A stretch of 8,227 nucleotides of DNA, taken from assembly GCA_023399635.1 (NCBI GenBank), contig JAEWOP010000142.1, positions 1 to 8,227 on the forward strand, given 5' to 3'. The notes beneath the pieces were generated by a model. It was given only the letters and a program-made list of their open reading frames with translations. It was not told where the DNA came from and did not search any database. This DNA is from Pseudomonadota bacterium (lineage in GTDB: Bacteria; Pseudomonadota; Alphaproteobacteria; Rhizobiales; Rhizobiaceae). Positions 1 to 5,236 of this stretch are shown here, one piece after another. The stretch's first letter is position 1; each line of letters opens with the position of its first letter. The position numbers were made by a program, and so were the translations under genes.

Positions 1-758
1 AGCGACTTCGACTGCATCTTGCGGAAGACGGAATAAGGCTTCTTTTGCCGCCCCTTCACGACCGCATCAAGCAAGCCATTGGCAACCAGGAGGTCGCGCA
101 GCTCGTCCTCGATCTTCGTGATCAGCCCCTCGTTCCGCGCAGAAAGCTCTGCAAGCCGGTTCGTCACCGTCTCATAGGCTTCCGGATTGAGATAACGGAA
201 GGACAGGTCCTCCATCTCGTCGCGAAGATCCTGCATACCCATGCGACCCGCAAGCGGTGCATAAATATCCATCGTTTCTTCGGAAATCCGGGCCCGCTTT
301 TCCGGGTTCACATGCTCGAGTGTGCGCATGTTGTGGAGCCGGTCGGCAAGCTTCACCAGCAGCACACGAACGTCATCGGAAATGGCCAGCAGTAGCTTGC
401 GGAGGTTTTCCGCCTGCTTTGCCTTCTTCGTCACGAGGTCGAGCCGCTTTAGCTTCGTCAAGCCTTCTACGAGCCGTCCGATATCCTCGCCGAATAGCTC
501 ATCGATCTCCGCACGTGTCGCTGTCGTATCTTCGATGGTGTCGTGTAGGAGCGCGACGGCAATCGTCGACTCGTCGAGATGCATGTCCGTCAGGATGGCA
601 GCGACTTCAAGGGGATGCGAAATATAGGGATCGCCGCTCGCGCGCTTCTGCTGCCCATGCTTCTGCATTGCATAAACATAGGCCTTGTTGAGCAGAGCTT
701 CGTTGGCATCGGGCTTGTATCTCTGAACCCGCTCAACAAGCTCGTATTGCCGCATCAT
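1..758 (-). CDS. rel: Bifunctional (p)ppGpp synthetase/hydrolase, RelA/SpoT family (N-terminal part; runs off the window)
   Basis: The enzyme makes and degrades the stringent-response alarmone (p)ppGpp in the cytoplasm; most alphaproteobacteria have one such long Rel/RSH protein. Reading the minus strand from 758 gives 252 codons without a stop before the edge. The hydrolase domain is recognisable: H48 in YISHPLEVA, the HD pair H72-D73 in LLHDTIEDT, and D139 in LVKLADRLHNMRT, which together make the HD-type metal site and suggest active hydrolase. The helical part (YAPLAGRMGM near 166-175) follows, and the last residues, GRQKKPYSVFRKM, mark the beginning of the synthetase domain. About two thirds of a usual 740-residue protein is therefore missing beyond base 1. 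Two tandem ATGs occur (756-758 and 753-755); the first is taken because a GAGGAA lies about 12 bases upstream. It lies downstream of rpoZ on the same strand, as rpoZ and spoT do in many proteobacteria. The family call is very secure. Confidence 0.95.
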   Translation of the reverse strand, partial: MMRQYELVERVQRYKPDANEALLNKAYVYAMQKHGQQKRASGDPYISHPLEVAAILTDMHLDESTIAVALLHDTIEDTTATRAEIDELFGEDIGRLVEGLTKLKRLDLVTKKAKQAENLRKLLLAISDDVRVLLVKLADRLHNMRTLEHVNPEKRARISEETMDIYAPLAGRMGMQDLRDEMEDLSFRYLNPEAYETVTNRLAELSARNEGLITKIEDELRDLLVANGLLDAVVKGRQKKPYSVFRKMQSKS

Positions 759-784
759 GCCGGAAGAATTCCTCGAGTGTAACG

Positions 785-814
785 AAAAATGGCGCGCCAG
801 TCCGAGACTGGCGC
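785..814 (-). terminator. Terminator-like hairpin after rpoZ
   Basis: A perfect 9-bp inverted repeat (GCGCCAGTC at 794-802, GACTGGCGC at 806-814) with a 3-base loop is followed, on the minus strand, by GCCA and then five T residues (785-789 on the plus strand read AAAAA). It lies 47 bases beyond the rpoZ stop and only 27 bases before the rel start, so it should end or attenuate rpoZ transcription before rel. The T-run is four bases away from the stem, which weakens it as an intrinsic terminator. Confidence 0.55.
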
Positions 815-860
815 AGCCATCACTATGCAAGCAACCGAATTAGGCCCAGACAATGAACGA

Positions 861-1274
861 TTAGTAATCGTCGCTCTTTTCCGGGGGAACCAGACCTTCG
901 ATGCCGGCAAGCAATTCCTCTTCCGACATCTGATCGAAAGTCACTGTCTCGGGGAGATCGTCTCCCTCGTCCGTGCGGTCGGCACTGGTCGCAGCACCGG
1001 CATTGGAGGCAAGAAGGGACGCCGGATCGGGCTCGGGCTCGTCGACTTCGACGTGCTTCTGCAGCGAGTGGATCAGGTCTTCCTTCAGGTCGTCGGGAGA
1101 AAGCGTCTCGTCGGCAATCTCACGTAGGGCAACCACCGGGTTCTTGTCGTTGTCACGATCAATCGTGATCGAAGCTCCCTGCGAAATCTGGCGCGCACGA
1201 TGGCTTGCCAGGAGGACGAGCTCGAACCGGTTGTCGACTTTGTCAATGCAATCTTCTACGGTGACACGGGCCAT
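861..1274 (-). CDS. rpoZ: DNA-directed RNA polymerase omega subunit
   Basis: Omega is the small RNA polymerase subunit that helps fold and retain beta-prime and, in proteobacteria such as E. coli, contributes to a ppGpp binding site. The 137-residue product begins MARVTVEDCIDKVDNRFELV and continues with LLASHRARQI, the conserved omega core; the NPVVALREIAD stretch near residues 45-55 is also typical. The rest (about 70-137) is an acidic, low-complexity extension ending EKSDDY, typical of alphaproteobacterial omega and absent from the 91-residue E. coli protein. The frame is open for 100 codons further upstream, but the start at 1272-1274 aligns with known omega N-termini and is preceded by a purine-rich AAAGGACAGG. 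Its place next to rel on the same strand fits the conserved rpoZ-spoT linkage. A plausible promoter lies at 1316-1344. Confidence 0.96.
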   Translation of the reverse strand: MARVTVEDCIDKVDNRFELVLLASHRARQISQGASITIDRDNDKNPVVALREIADETLSPDDLKEDLIHSLQKHVEVDEPEPDPASLLASNAGAATSADRTDEGDDLPETVTFDQMSEEELLAGIEGLVPPEKSDDY

Positions 1275-1315
1275 TGCCTGTCCTTTGCGGTCTCTATGTC
1301 GGGGATCTACACGCC

Positions 1316-1344
1316 CGATACAGCTATTGAGCCGAGAATTCAAG
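1316..1344 (-). promoter_or_regulatory. Candidate rpoZ promoter
   Basis: On the minus strand CTTGAA (1339-1344) and GTATCG (1316-1321) are separated by exactly 17 bases. This resembles the rhizobial housekeeping pattern CTTGAC-N17-CTATAT. It would place the transcript start about 35 bases before the rpoZ ATG. Other weaker pairs exist nearby, for example a TTGAAT further upstream, so this is a best guess. Confidence 0.35.
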
Positions 1345-1455
1345 TTTTTCCTGCTCAAGCCTGTCGGCCGACGCAATTGCATAATTCTGACGGGCACGAG
1401 AAATTCAACGGGAAAGCTGGTGGACAAAACAGCATGCTGCCGTAAATCCCAGCAC

Positions 1456-1468
1456 ATGAATGATTCAT
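1456..1468. repeat. 13-bp near-perfect palindrome in the rpoZ/NYN intergenic region
   Basis: ATGAATGATTCAT reads the same on both strands except for its central base. It sits in an AT-rich patch (about 1455-1480) of the divergent 287-bp region and lies immediately before TATTAT (1473-1478), which could be a -10 box for the NYN gene. No good -35 is visible, so an operator role is only a possibility. Confidence 0.35.
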
Positions 1469-1561
1469 AATGTATTATTTGAACCGGTCGTGATGCGGGA
1501 GCTTGGAGCAGCAACCGACCCCTGCTCCGCAGGCAATAATAATAAATGGGATGGAGAACAC

Positions 1562-2149
1562 ATGTTTGACCCACGAGAGAAGATCGCCCTCTTCATAGAC
1601 GGCGCCAATCTCTATGCCGCATCCAGAAGCCTCGGTTTCGACATCGACTACCGAAAGCTGCTCAAGGCCTTCCAGAAACGCGGTTATCTTCTGCGCGCCT
1701 ACTACTACACGGCGCTGATCGAGGATCAGGAATACTCCTCCATCCGCCCGCTGATCGATTGGCTGGATTACAATGGCTACAAGGTGATCACCAAGCCCGC
1801 CAAAGAATTCACCGACTCGATGGGTCGTCGCAAGGTGAAAGGCAATATGGATATCGAGCTTGCGATCGATGCCATGGAGCAGTCGGAAACGGTGGATCAT
1901 CTGGTCCTGTTTTCGGGCGACGGCGACTTCACCAGCCTGGTGGGAGCTTTGCAGCGACGAGGCCGGAAGGTTTCCGTCGTCTCAACCATGTCTACCCAGC
2001 CACCCATGATCGCCGACGACCTGCGCCGGCAGGCGGACTACTTCATTGATCTCTCATCCCTCAGGGGAGAGATTGGCCGCGAACCGACGGATAGGGGGTT
2101 GCGTCCGGTCGATCCCGTCGACGCCCCCGACGCCACGACTGACGCCTGA
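1562..2149 (+). CDS. NYN domain protein, LabA/DUF88 family (putative ribonuclease)
   Basis: NYN domains belong to the PIN-like nuclease fold and are expected to cut RNA using a cluster of acidic residues that bind metal. The 195-residue product has the family hallmarks: ALFIDGANLY with D13 and N16 (residues 9-18), KGNMDIELAID with D97 and D103 (93-103), and LFSGDGDF with D120 and D122 (116-123). All expected acidic positions are present, so it looks catalytically competent. The C-terminal 25 or so residues (from about 171) are proline- and aspartate-rich and probably disordered. The frame is open 34 codons upstream, but ATG 1562 is preferred because GGAG lies 6 bases before it and the homologous core begins right there. 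It is divergent from rpoZ and convergent, with a 12-bp gap, with the UPF0104 gene. The natural RNA substrate is unknown; LabA itself was named from circadian regulation in cyanobacteria, and that role should not be transferred here. Confidence 0.88.
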   Translation: MFDPREKIALFIDGANLYAASRSLGFDIDYRKLLKAFQKRGYLLRAYYYTALIEDQEYSSIRPLIDWLDYNGYKVITKPAKEFTDSMGRRKVKGNMDIELAIDAMEQSETVDHLVLFSGDGDFTSLVGALQRRGRKVSVVSTMSTQPPMIADDLRRQADYFIDLSSLRGEIGREPTDRGLRPVDPVDAPDATTDA

Positions 2150-2161
2150 CTTCGAAGCGGA

Positions 2162-3124
2162 TCACCCAGCTCCGAGGCTCTCTGCCCCGGCGATAGCTGG
2201 CGAGGAACGGCGCTTGCGGCTCTTGAAGATGGCCTCTGTCACGAGCGCGAGCGGGATGCCTATGATGAGCGGGATGAAGAAGTAGATCACGCGAAAGGCA
2301 ACGAGCGAGCCGATTGAAGCTTGATCGCCCATCACATGGCGAACTGTGGCTTCCAGTACGCCAAGTCCGCCTGGAGCATGAGTGACGATGATGGCCACAT
2401 TCGCGAGCACGAAGGCGGTGGCCGCTTTAAGATAGCTGACGTCGCTTGCTGCCCCCATCACCTCTCGTAGCGCGGCGGCTACAAGGGCGAAGTTCAATGT
2501 CCCTATGACAACCTGCGCCAAAGCCAGCCGCAGCGTCGGCATCTGAAGATTCCACTTTCGAACCCGCACCGGCGCTCGCGCAAACTTCGCCAGCGCAAGG
2601 TAGCCAGCAACCGAGAGCAGACAGACAATGCCGATCGCGAACACCATCGACTCCTGCAGGCGTAGAACCTCTGCGCCGTCAGCGGGGTTGATGACCATGA
2701 TAATGCCCGTCAACATGGCAAGCCCCACCGCAACGGTGACGCCGGACAAAAGCACGATCTTCGCAACATCTTCCGCAGTCATGCCCCAGTGCGCATAGTA
2801 GCGGTACCGCAATCCGCCGCTGCTCAGGCCCGCCAGCCCGACACTCTGACCGATGCCAAGGCTGATGAACGATGCCAGGCCGATCTTCGGATAACTGAGA
2901 TCACTTCCGACATAACGCACGCCGCACCAGTCAAAACCTGAAAGACAGATATAAGAGGCGGCGGTGAAGATCAGCGCCATCACCAAGTTCCACGTCGGGA
3001 TCTCGGAGACCGACGTGGTGATGTCGGACCAGCTGTATTGGCTGAAGATATTCCAGAGGAGGTAGCCGGCAACGCCGAGACCCAGGATCAGCAACCCGTA
3101 GGTTACCAGTGTTTTGCGTTTCAT
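2162..3124 (-). CDS. UPF0104/YbhN-type integral membrane protein (LPG_synthase_TM superfamily)
   Basis: The 320-residue product is a polytopic inner-membrane protein with about seven or eight hydrophobic segments (near 7-27, 46-64, 81-100, 122-146, 160-180, 200-220, 234-250 and 272-298). It belongs to the superfamily that supplies the flippase half of MprF/LpiA lysyl-phosphatidylglycerol synthases. Family motifs are visible: GGLRYRYY (103-110), HAPGGLGVLEA (249-259) and FRVIYFFIPL (277-286). The cytosolic aminoacyl-transferase domain of true MprF is absent, and the protein ends in a short basic tail (KSRKRR, 301-306), so lysyl-PG synthesis is not expected; lipid or undecaprenyl-intermediate transport is a guess. 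The start at 3122-3124 is chosen over an in-frame start 45 codons upstream because it leads directly into the first membrane segment and lies 7 bases after the preceding stop. No good ribosome binding site is seen, which suggests translational coupling to the WYL-like gene. Confidence 0.85.
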   Translation of the reverse strand: MKRKTLVTYGLLILGLGVAGYLLWNIFSQYSWSDITTSVSEIPTWNLVMALIFTAASYICLSGFDWCGVRYVGSDLSYPKIGLASFISLGIGQSVGLAGLSSGGLRYRYYAHWGMTAEDVAKIVLLSGVTVAVGLAMLTGIIMVINPADGAEVLRLQESMVFAIGIVCLLSVAGYLALAKFARAPVRVRKWNLQMPTLRLALAQVVIGTLNFALVAAALREVMGAASDVSYLKAATAFVLANVAIIVTHAPGGLGVLEATVRHVMGDQASIGSLVAFRVIYFFIPLIIGIPLALVTEAIFKSRKRRSSPAIAGAESLGAG

Positions 3125-3131
3125 AACCGGC

Positions 3132-3494
3132 TCACTTGAAGGTTGTGCCTGAACGTGACGGCGCCGATTTTGTTCCTTCCGATCGCCTCTGATCCTCCAA
3201 TCGCGCCAGGATCTGGGCGAAGGATGGATCATCGCGGTTGTAGCCCCTGGCGCTCCCACGAAAATGGCGCTCTGAGAGCAGAAGCGCTTTCATGGAGGTG
3301 ACATGAAAAAGGCGCCAGCCGACGGATGTTCCCACCGTTTGCCAGGCGCTCAGCGACAGGTGGCCACCACGGTCAAACCCGAGGATGTGCGGGTTTACGG
3401 TGCGTTCGATGCCGTTGTAGTGGAAGACGAGGATCCGGCGCTGCGAAATTGCAGCGCTGATCATCTCGACGGCCCTATCTGCATTCTTCATCAT
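3132..3494 (-). CDS. Small stand-alone WYL-like domain protein
   Basis: The 120-residue product has no signal peptide or membrane segment and is probably cytoplasmic. Residues 12-70 resemble a WYL sensor domain: a helix ending in SQRRILVFHYNG (17-28), then ERTVNPHILGF (30-40), then HLSLSAWQ and GWRLFHVTSM (59-68). WYL domains usually sit behind a helix-turn-helix in transcription factors and bind nucleic acid or nucleotide ligands. Here there is no DNA-binding domain, and the protein continues with a FRGSARGYNRDDPSF segment (78-92) seen, as far as I recall, in a group of short hypothetical proteins, then a basic serine-rich tail. Two consecutive ATGs are possible starts (3494 or 3491), with only a short GGA nearby. 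It lies 52 bp after smpB and 7 bp before the UPF0104 gene, all on the same strand, so it may be co-transcribed with them. The function is unknown; the WYL assignment rests on pattern recognition. Confidence 0.7.
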   Translation of the reverse strand: MMKNADRAVEMISAAISQRRILVFHYNGIERTVNPHILGFDRGGHLSLSAWQTVGTSVGWRLFHVTSMKALLLSERHFRGSARGYNRDDPSFAQILARLEDQRRSEGTKSAPSRSGTTFK

Positions 3495-3546
3495 TCCGTA
3501 GAACGTCAGGAATGCAGCAATGGTTCTTATAGGACGAGGCTAAAGA

Positions 3547-4023
3547 TCAGTTGCCCTTCAGCAACCTGCTCTTCTGGCGGTTCCAATCCCGTTCTTTTTC
3601 CGTTTCCCGCTTATCGTGCAGCTTCTTGCCCTTGGCGAGCGCCAGCTCCAGTTTCGCCCGACCGCGATCGTTGAAGTAGATCTTCAGCGGGACAAGCGTC
3701 ATTCCCTCACGGTTGATCCCGGCGCGCAGCCGGTTGATTTCCCGCTTGCTCAGCAGCAGCTTGCGCCGGCGGCGGGGTTCGTGGTTGAAACGGTTCGCCT
3801 GGAGGTATTCGGGAAGGTGGGAGTTGATCAGCCAGATCTCCTCCCCTTCATCCGAGGCATAGGACTCCGCAATGTTGGCCTTGCCTTCGCGCAACGACTT
3901 GACTTCCGTGCCCGTCAAGACGAGGCCGGCTTCATAGGTGTCGATGATTTCGTAGTTGAAGCGGGCCTTCCGGTTCTCCGCAACAATCTTGTTTACCGTG
4001 CGCTGGCTGCCTTTAGGGGCCAT
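3547..4023 (-). CDS. smpB: SsrA (tmRNA)-binding protein SmpB
   Basis: SmpB carries tmRNA into the A site of ribosomes stalled on broken messages, so that the peptide is tagged for destruction and the ribosome is freed. The 158-residue length is standard. Characteristic segments are NRKARFNYEI (17-26), the tmRNA-binding TGTEVKSLREGK (37-48), NRFNHEPRRRRKLLL (77-91) and GKKLHDKRE (132-140). The basic C-terminal tail ending SRLLKGN (152-158) is the part that occupies the empty mRNA channel. The ATG at 4021-4023 has AGGAAG a few bases upstream. It is separated by 108 bp from the end of dapA and lies 52 bp before the WYL-like gene, all in the same direction. No strong terminator was found in either gap, so an extended transcription unit is possible. 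The tmRNA gene itself is not in the window. Confidence 0.97.
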   Translation of the reverse strand: MAPKGSQRTVNKIVAENRKARFNYEIIDTYEAGLVLTGTEVKSLREGKANIAESYASDEGEEIWLINSHLPEYLQANRFNHEPRRRRKLLLSKREINRLRAGINREGMTLVPLKIYFNDRGRAKLELALAKGKKLHDKRETEKERDWNRQKSRLLKGN

Positions 4024-4131
4024 GAGCTTCCTGTACCCTTCGCTCTCATTCTTGCGGTCCCGTCCGCAGGCGCCGGCGGGGCTTGGTTCATGTAAGGCGT
4101 CGAGGCTAGAAAGTGAAGCTTCACCCGACTG

Positions 4132-5016
4132 TCAGTTCAACAGTCCCGCGTGCCGCAGCGCTGCATCAATTGCCGTTTCCGTTGCCGGCTCGAGGCTCGA
4201 CATCAGCGGGGAGCGCACGGTGCGGCTGAGCCCTCTAGTCCTCCAGAGACCATATTTAGCGCCGCAAACGCCCGGCTCGAGAAAGATCGCCTTGTGCAGT
4301 GGCATCAGCCGGTCCTGGTAGTCGAGGGCTTTCGCATAATCGCCGGCCAGCGTAGCGGCCTGAAACTCGGCACAAAGGCGCGGCGCCACATTGGCCGTGA
4401 CCGAGATGCAGCCGCTGCCGCCATGGGCATTGAAACCCAAAGCAGTGGCATCTTCGCCCGAAAGCTGGATGAAGTCCGTGCCGCAGGTAATACGCTGCTC
4501 GGAAACGCGTTCGAGCTTGCCCGTCGCATCCTTCACGCCTGCAATATTCTTATGAGCCTTGGCAAGCGCGCCCATGGTCTCCGGCGACATGTCGATCACC
4601 GACCGTCCCGGAATATTGTAGATGAAGATCGGCAGCGAAACGGCTTCCGCAATGGCCGAGAAATGAGCAAAAAGCCCCTTCTGCGTGGGCTTGTTGTAGT
4701 ACGGGGTCACGACAAGAAGAGCGTCCGCGCCCGCCTCTTCCGCATGTACGGCAAGCTCAATTGCTTCGCGGGTATTGTTGGAACCTGCACCGGCAATCAC
4801 CGGTACGCGCTTATCGGCCACCTCGATGCACAGTTCCACGACCCGCTTGTGTTCGGCATGAGAAAGCGTCGGCGATTCACCTGTCGTGCCGACGGGTACC
4901 AGACCGCTGCTGCCTTCGGCGATCAGCCATTCGACATGAGCCGCAAAGGCTTGCTCATCCACGGCTCCGTCCTCTGTGAACGGCGTGACGAGTGCGGGCA
5001 TCGATCCCTTGAACAT
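4132..5016 (-). CDS. dapA: 4-hydroxy-tetrahydrodipicolinate synthase
   Basis: DapA condenses pyruvate with L-aspartate-4-semialdehyde, the first committed step towards meso-diaminopimelate (a peptidoglycan cross-link residue) and lysine. The 294-residue length is that of the E. coli enzyme. The (beta/alpha)8 aldolase signatures are present: GTTGESPTLS (43-52) with T44 and T45 of the catalytic triad, TPYYNKPTQKG (104-114) with Y107, YNIPGRS (133-139) with Y133 and R138, and GVKDATG (160-166) with K162 as the Schiff-base lysine. GGSGCISVTAN (199-209) is the usual later motif. All key residues are intact, so the enzyme should be active. The start at 5014-5016 has an AGGAG six bases upstream, a strong site. 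A good promoter candidate lies about 60 bases upstream. Its divergent neighbour is a peptidoglycan-cleaving enzyme, a functional fit since DapA feeds peptidoglycan synthesis. Confidence 0.97.
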   Translation of the reverse strand: MFKGSMPALVTPFTEDGAVDEQAFAAHVEWLIAEGSSGLVPVGTTGESPTLSHAEHKRVVELCIEVADKRVPVIAGAGSNNTREAIELAVHAEEAGADALLVVTPYYNKPTQKGLFAHFSAIAEAVSLPIFIYNIPGRSVIDMSPETMGALAKAHKNIAGVKDATGKLERVSEQRITCGTDFIQLSGEDATALGFNAHGGSGCISVTANVAPRLCAEFQAATLAGDYAKALDYQDRLMPLHKAIFLEPGVCGAKYGLWRTRGLSRTVRSPLMSSLEPATETAIDAALRHAGLLN

Positions 5017-5076
5017 GCAAAACTCCTGGCGACCAGCGATCCATGCTTCGGCCGCATTCCGTGATTAGGGTGGCGC

Positions 5077-5105
5077 ACAATAGAGCGGTGGGAATGCGAC
5101 GACAA
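5077..5105 (-). promoter_or_regulatory. Candidate dapA promoter
   Basis: On the minus strand TTGTCG (5100-5105) and TATTGT (5077-5082) are separated by exactly 17 bases, a reasonable sigma-70-type match. The transcript would begin near 5070 and have a leader of about 54 bases, containing the AGGAG at 5023-5027. No riboswitch-like structure fits in so short a leader. Confidence 0.45.
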
Positions 5106-5132
5106 GCGGATGCTTTCGCGATTTTCTCAGAA

Positions 5133-5155
5133 TGCCGCCACGCCAAAGTGGCGCA
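5133..5155. repeat. Inverted repeat (hairpin) between dapA and the transglycosylase gene
   Basis: GCCAC (5137-5141) pairs with GTGGC (5148-5152), and the stem continues as TGC/GCA (5133-5135 with 5153-5155) if C5136 is bulged out; the loop is GCCAAA. On the plus strand it is followed by ATTTTC. It lies upstream of both candidate promoters of the divergent pair, so it may be a protein-binding dyad or the remnant of a terminator. Confidence 0.4.
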
Positions 5156-5169
5156 TTTTCATGATGTTG

Positions 5170-5203
5170 CTAACGCTTCGTTAACATTCGAGGCAGCTAA
5201 TAC
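5170..5203 (+). promoter_or_regulatory. CtrA-box-like element and -10 candidate for the lytic transglycosylase gene
   Basis: CTAA (5170-5173), a 7-base spacer and TTAAC (5181-5185) match the alphaproteobacterial CtrA consensus TTAA-N7-TTAAC except for one base. TAATAC (5198-5203) is a good -10 box 12 bases further on. The element would be centred near -32, over the -35 position, which is how CtrA-activated promoters are usually built; no normal -35 is seen there. The predicted transcript start (near 5210) leaves a leader of about 27 bases before ATG 5237. Confidence 0.4.
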
Positions 5204-5236
5204 GAGGTGGGGTTGTCTCATATCGCGAGTTGTCGG

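Noticed and set aside
257..691. A 144-codon open frame on the plus strand
   Set aside because: It is antisense to the rel coding region and its translation has no recognisable features.
1460..1561. A 34-codon N-terminal extension of the NYN protein
   Set aside because: The NYN core starts at residue 7 from ATG 1562, which has its own GGAG; the extension covers the AT-rich likely promoter.
1275..1574. A 100-codon N-terminal extension of the omega subunit on the minus strand
   Set aside because: The frame is open, but omega proteins start at MARVTVEDC, and a ribosome binding site and promoter candidate lie within the extension.
3125..3259. A 45-residue N-terminal extension of the UPF0104 protein
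   Set aside because: It is arginine-rich, lacks family features and overlaps the end of the WYL-like gene in another frame; ATG 3124 leads straight into a membrane helix.
4113..4124. Perfect 12-bp palindrome GTGAAGCTTCAC just after dapA, followed by TTTCT on the minus strand
   Set aside because: With a realistic loop only a 4-bp stem remains, too weak for a terminator; such a short palindrome is readily found by chance.
4150..5064. A 304-codon open frame on the plus strand
   Set aside because: It is antisense to dapA, whose catalytic motifs are all intact; its translation is arginine- and histidine-rich as expected of a GC-rich shadow frame.
5207..5236. GTG start ten codons upstream of the transglycosylase signal peptide
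   Set aside because: No ribosome binding site fits, it would spoil the signal peptide start, and it lies at or before the predicted transcript start.
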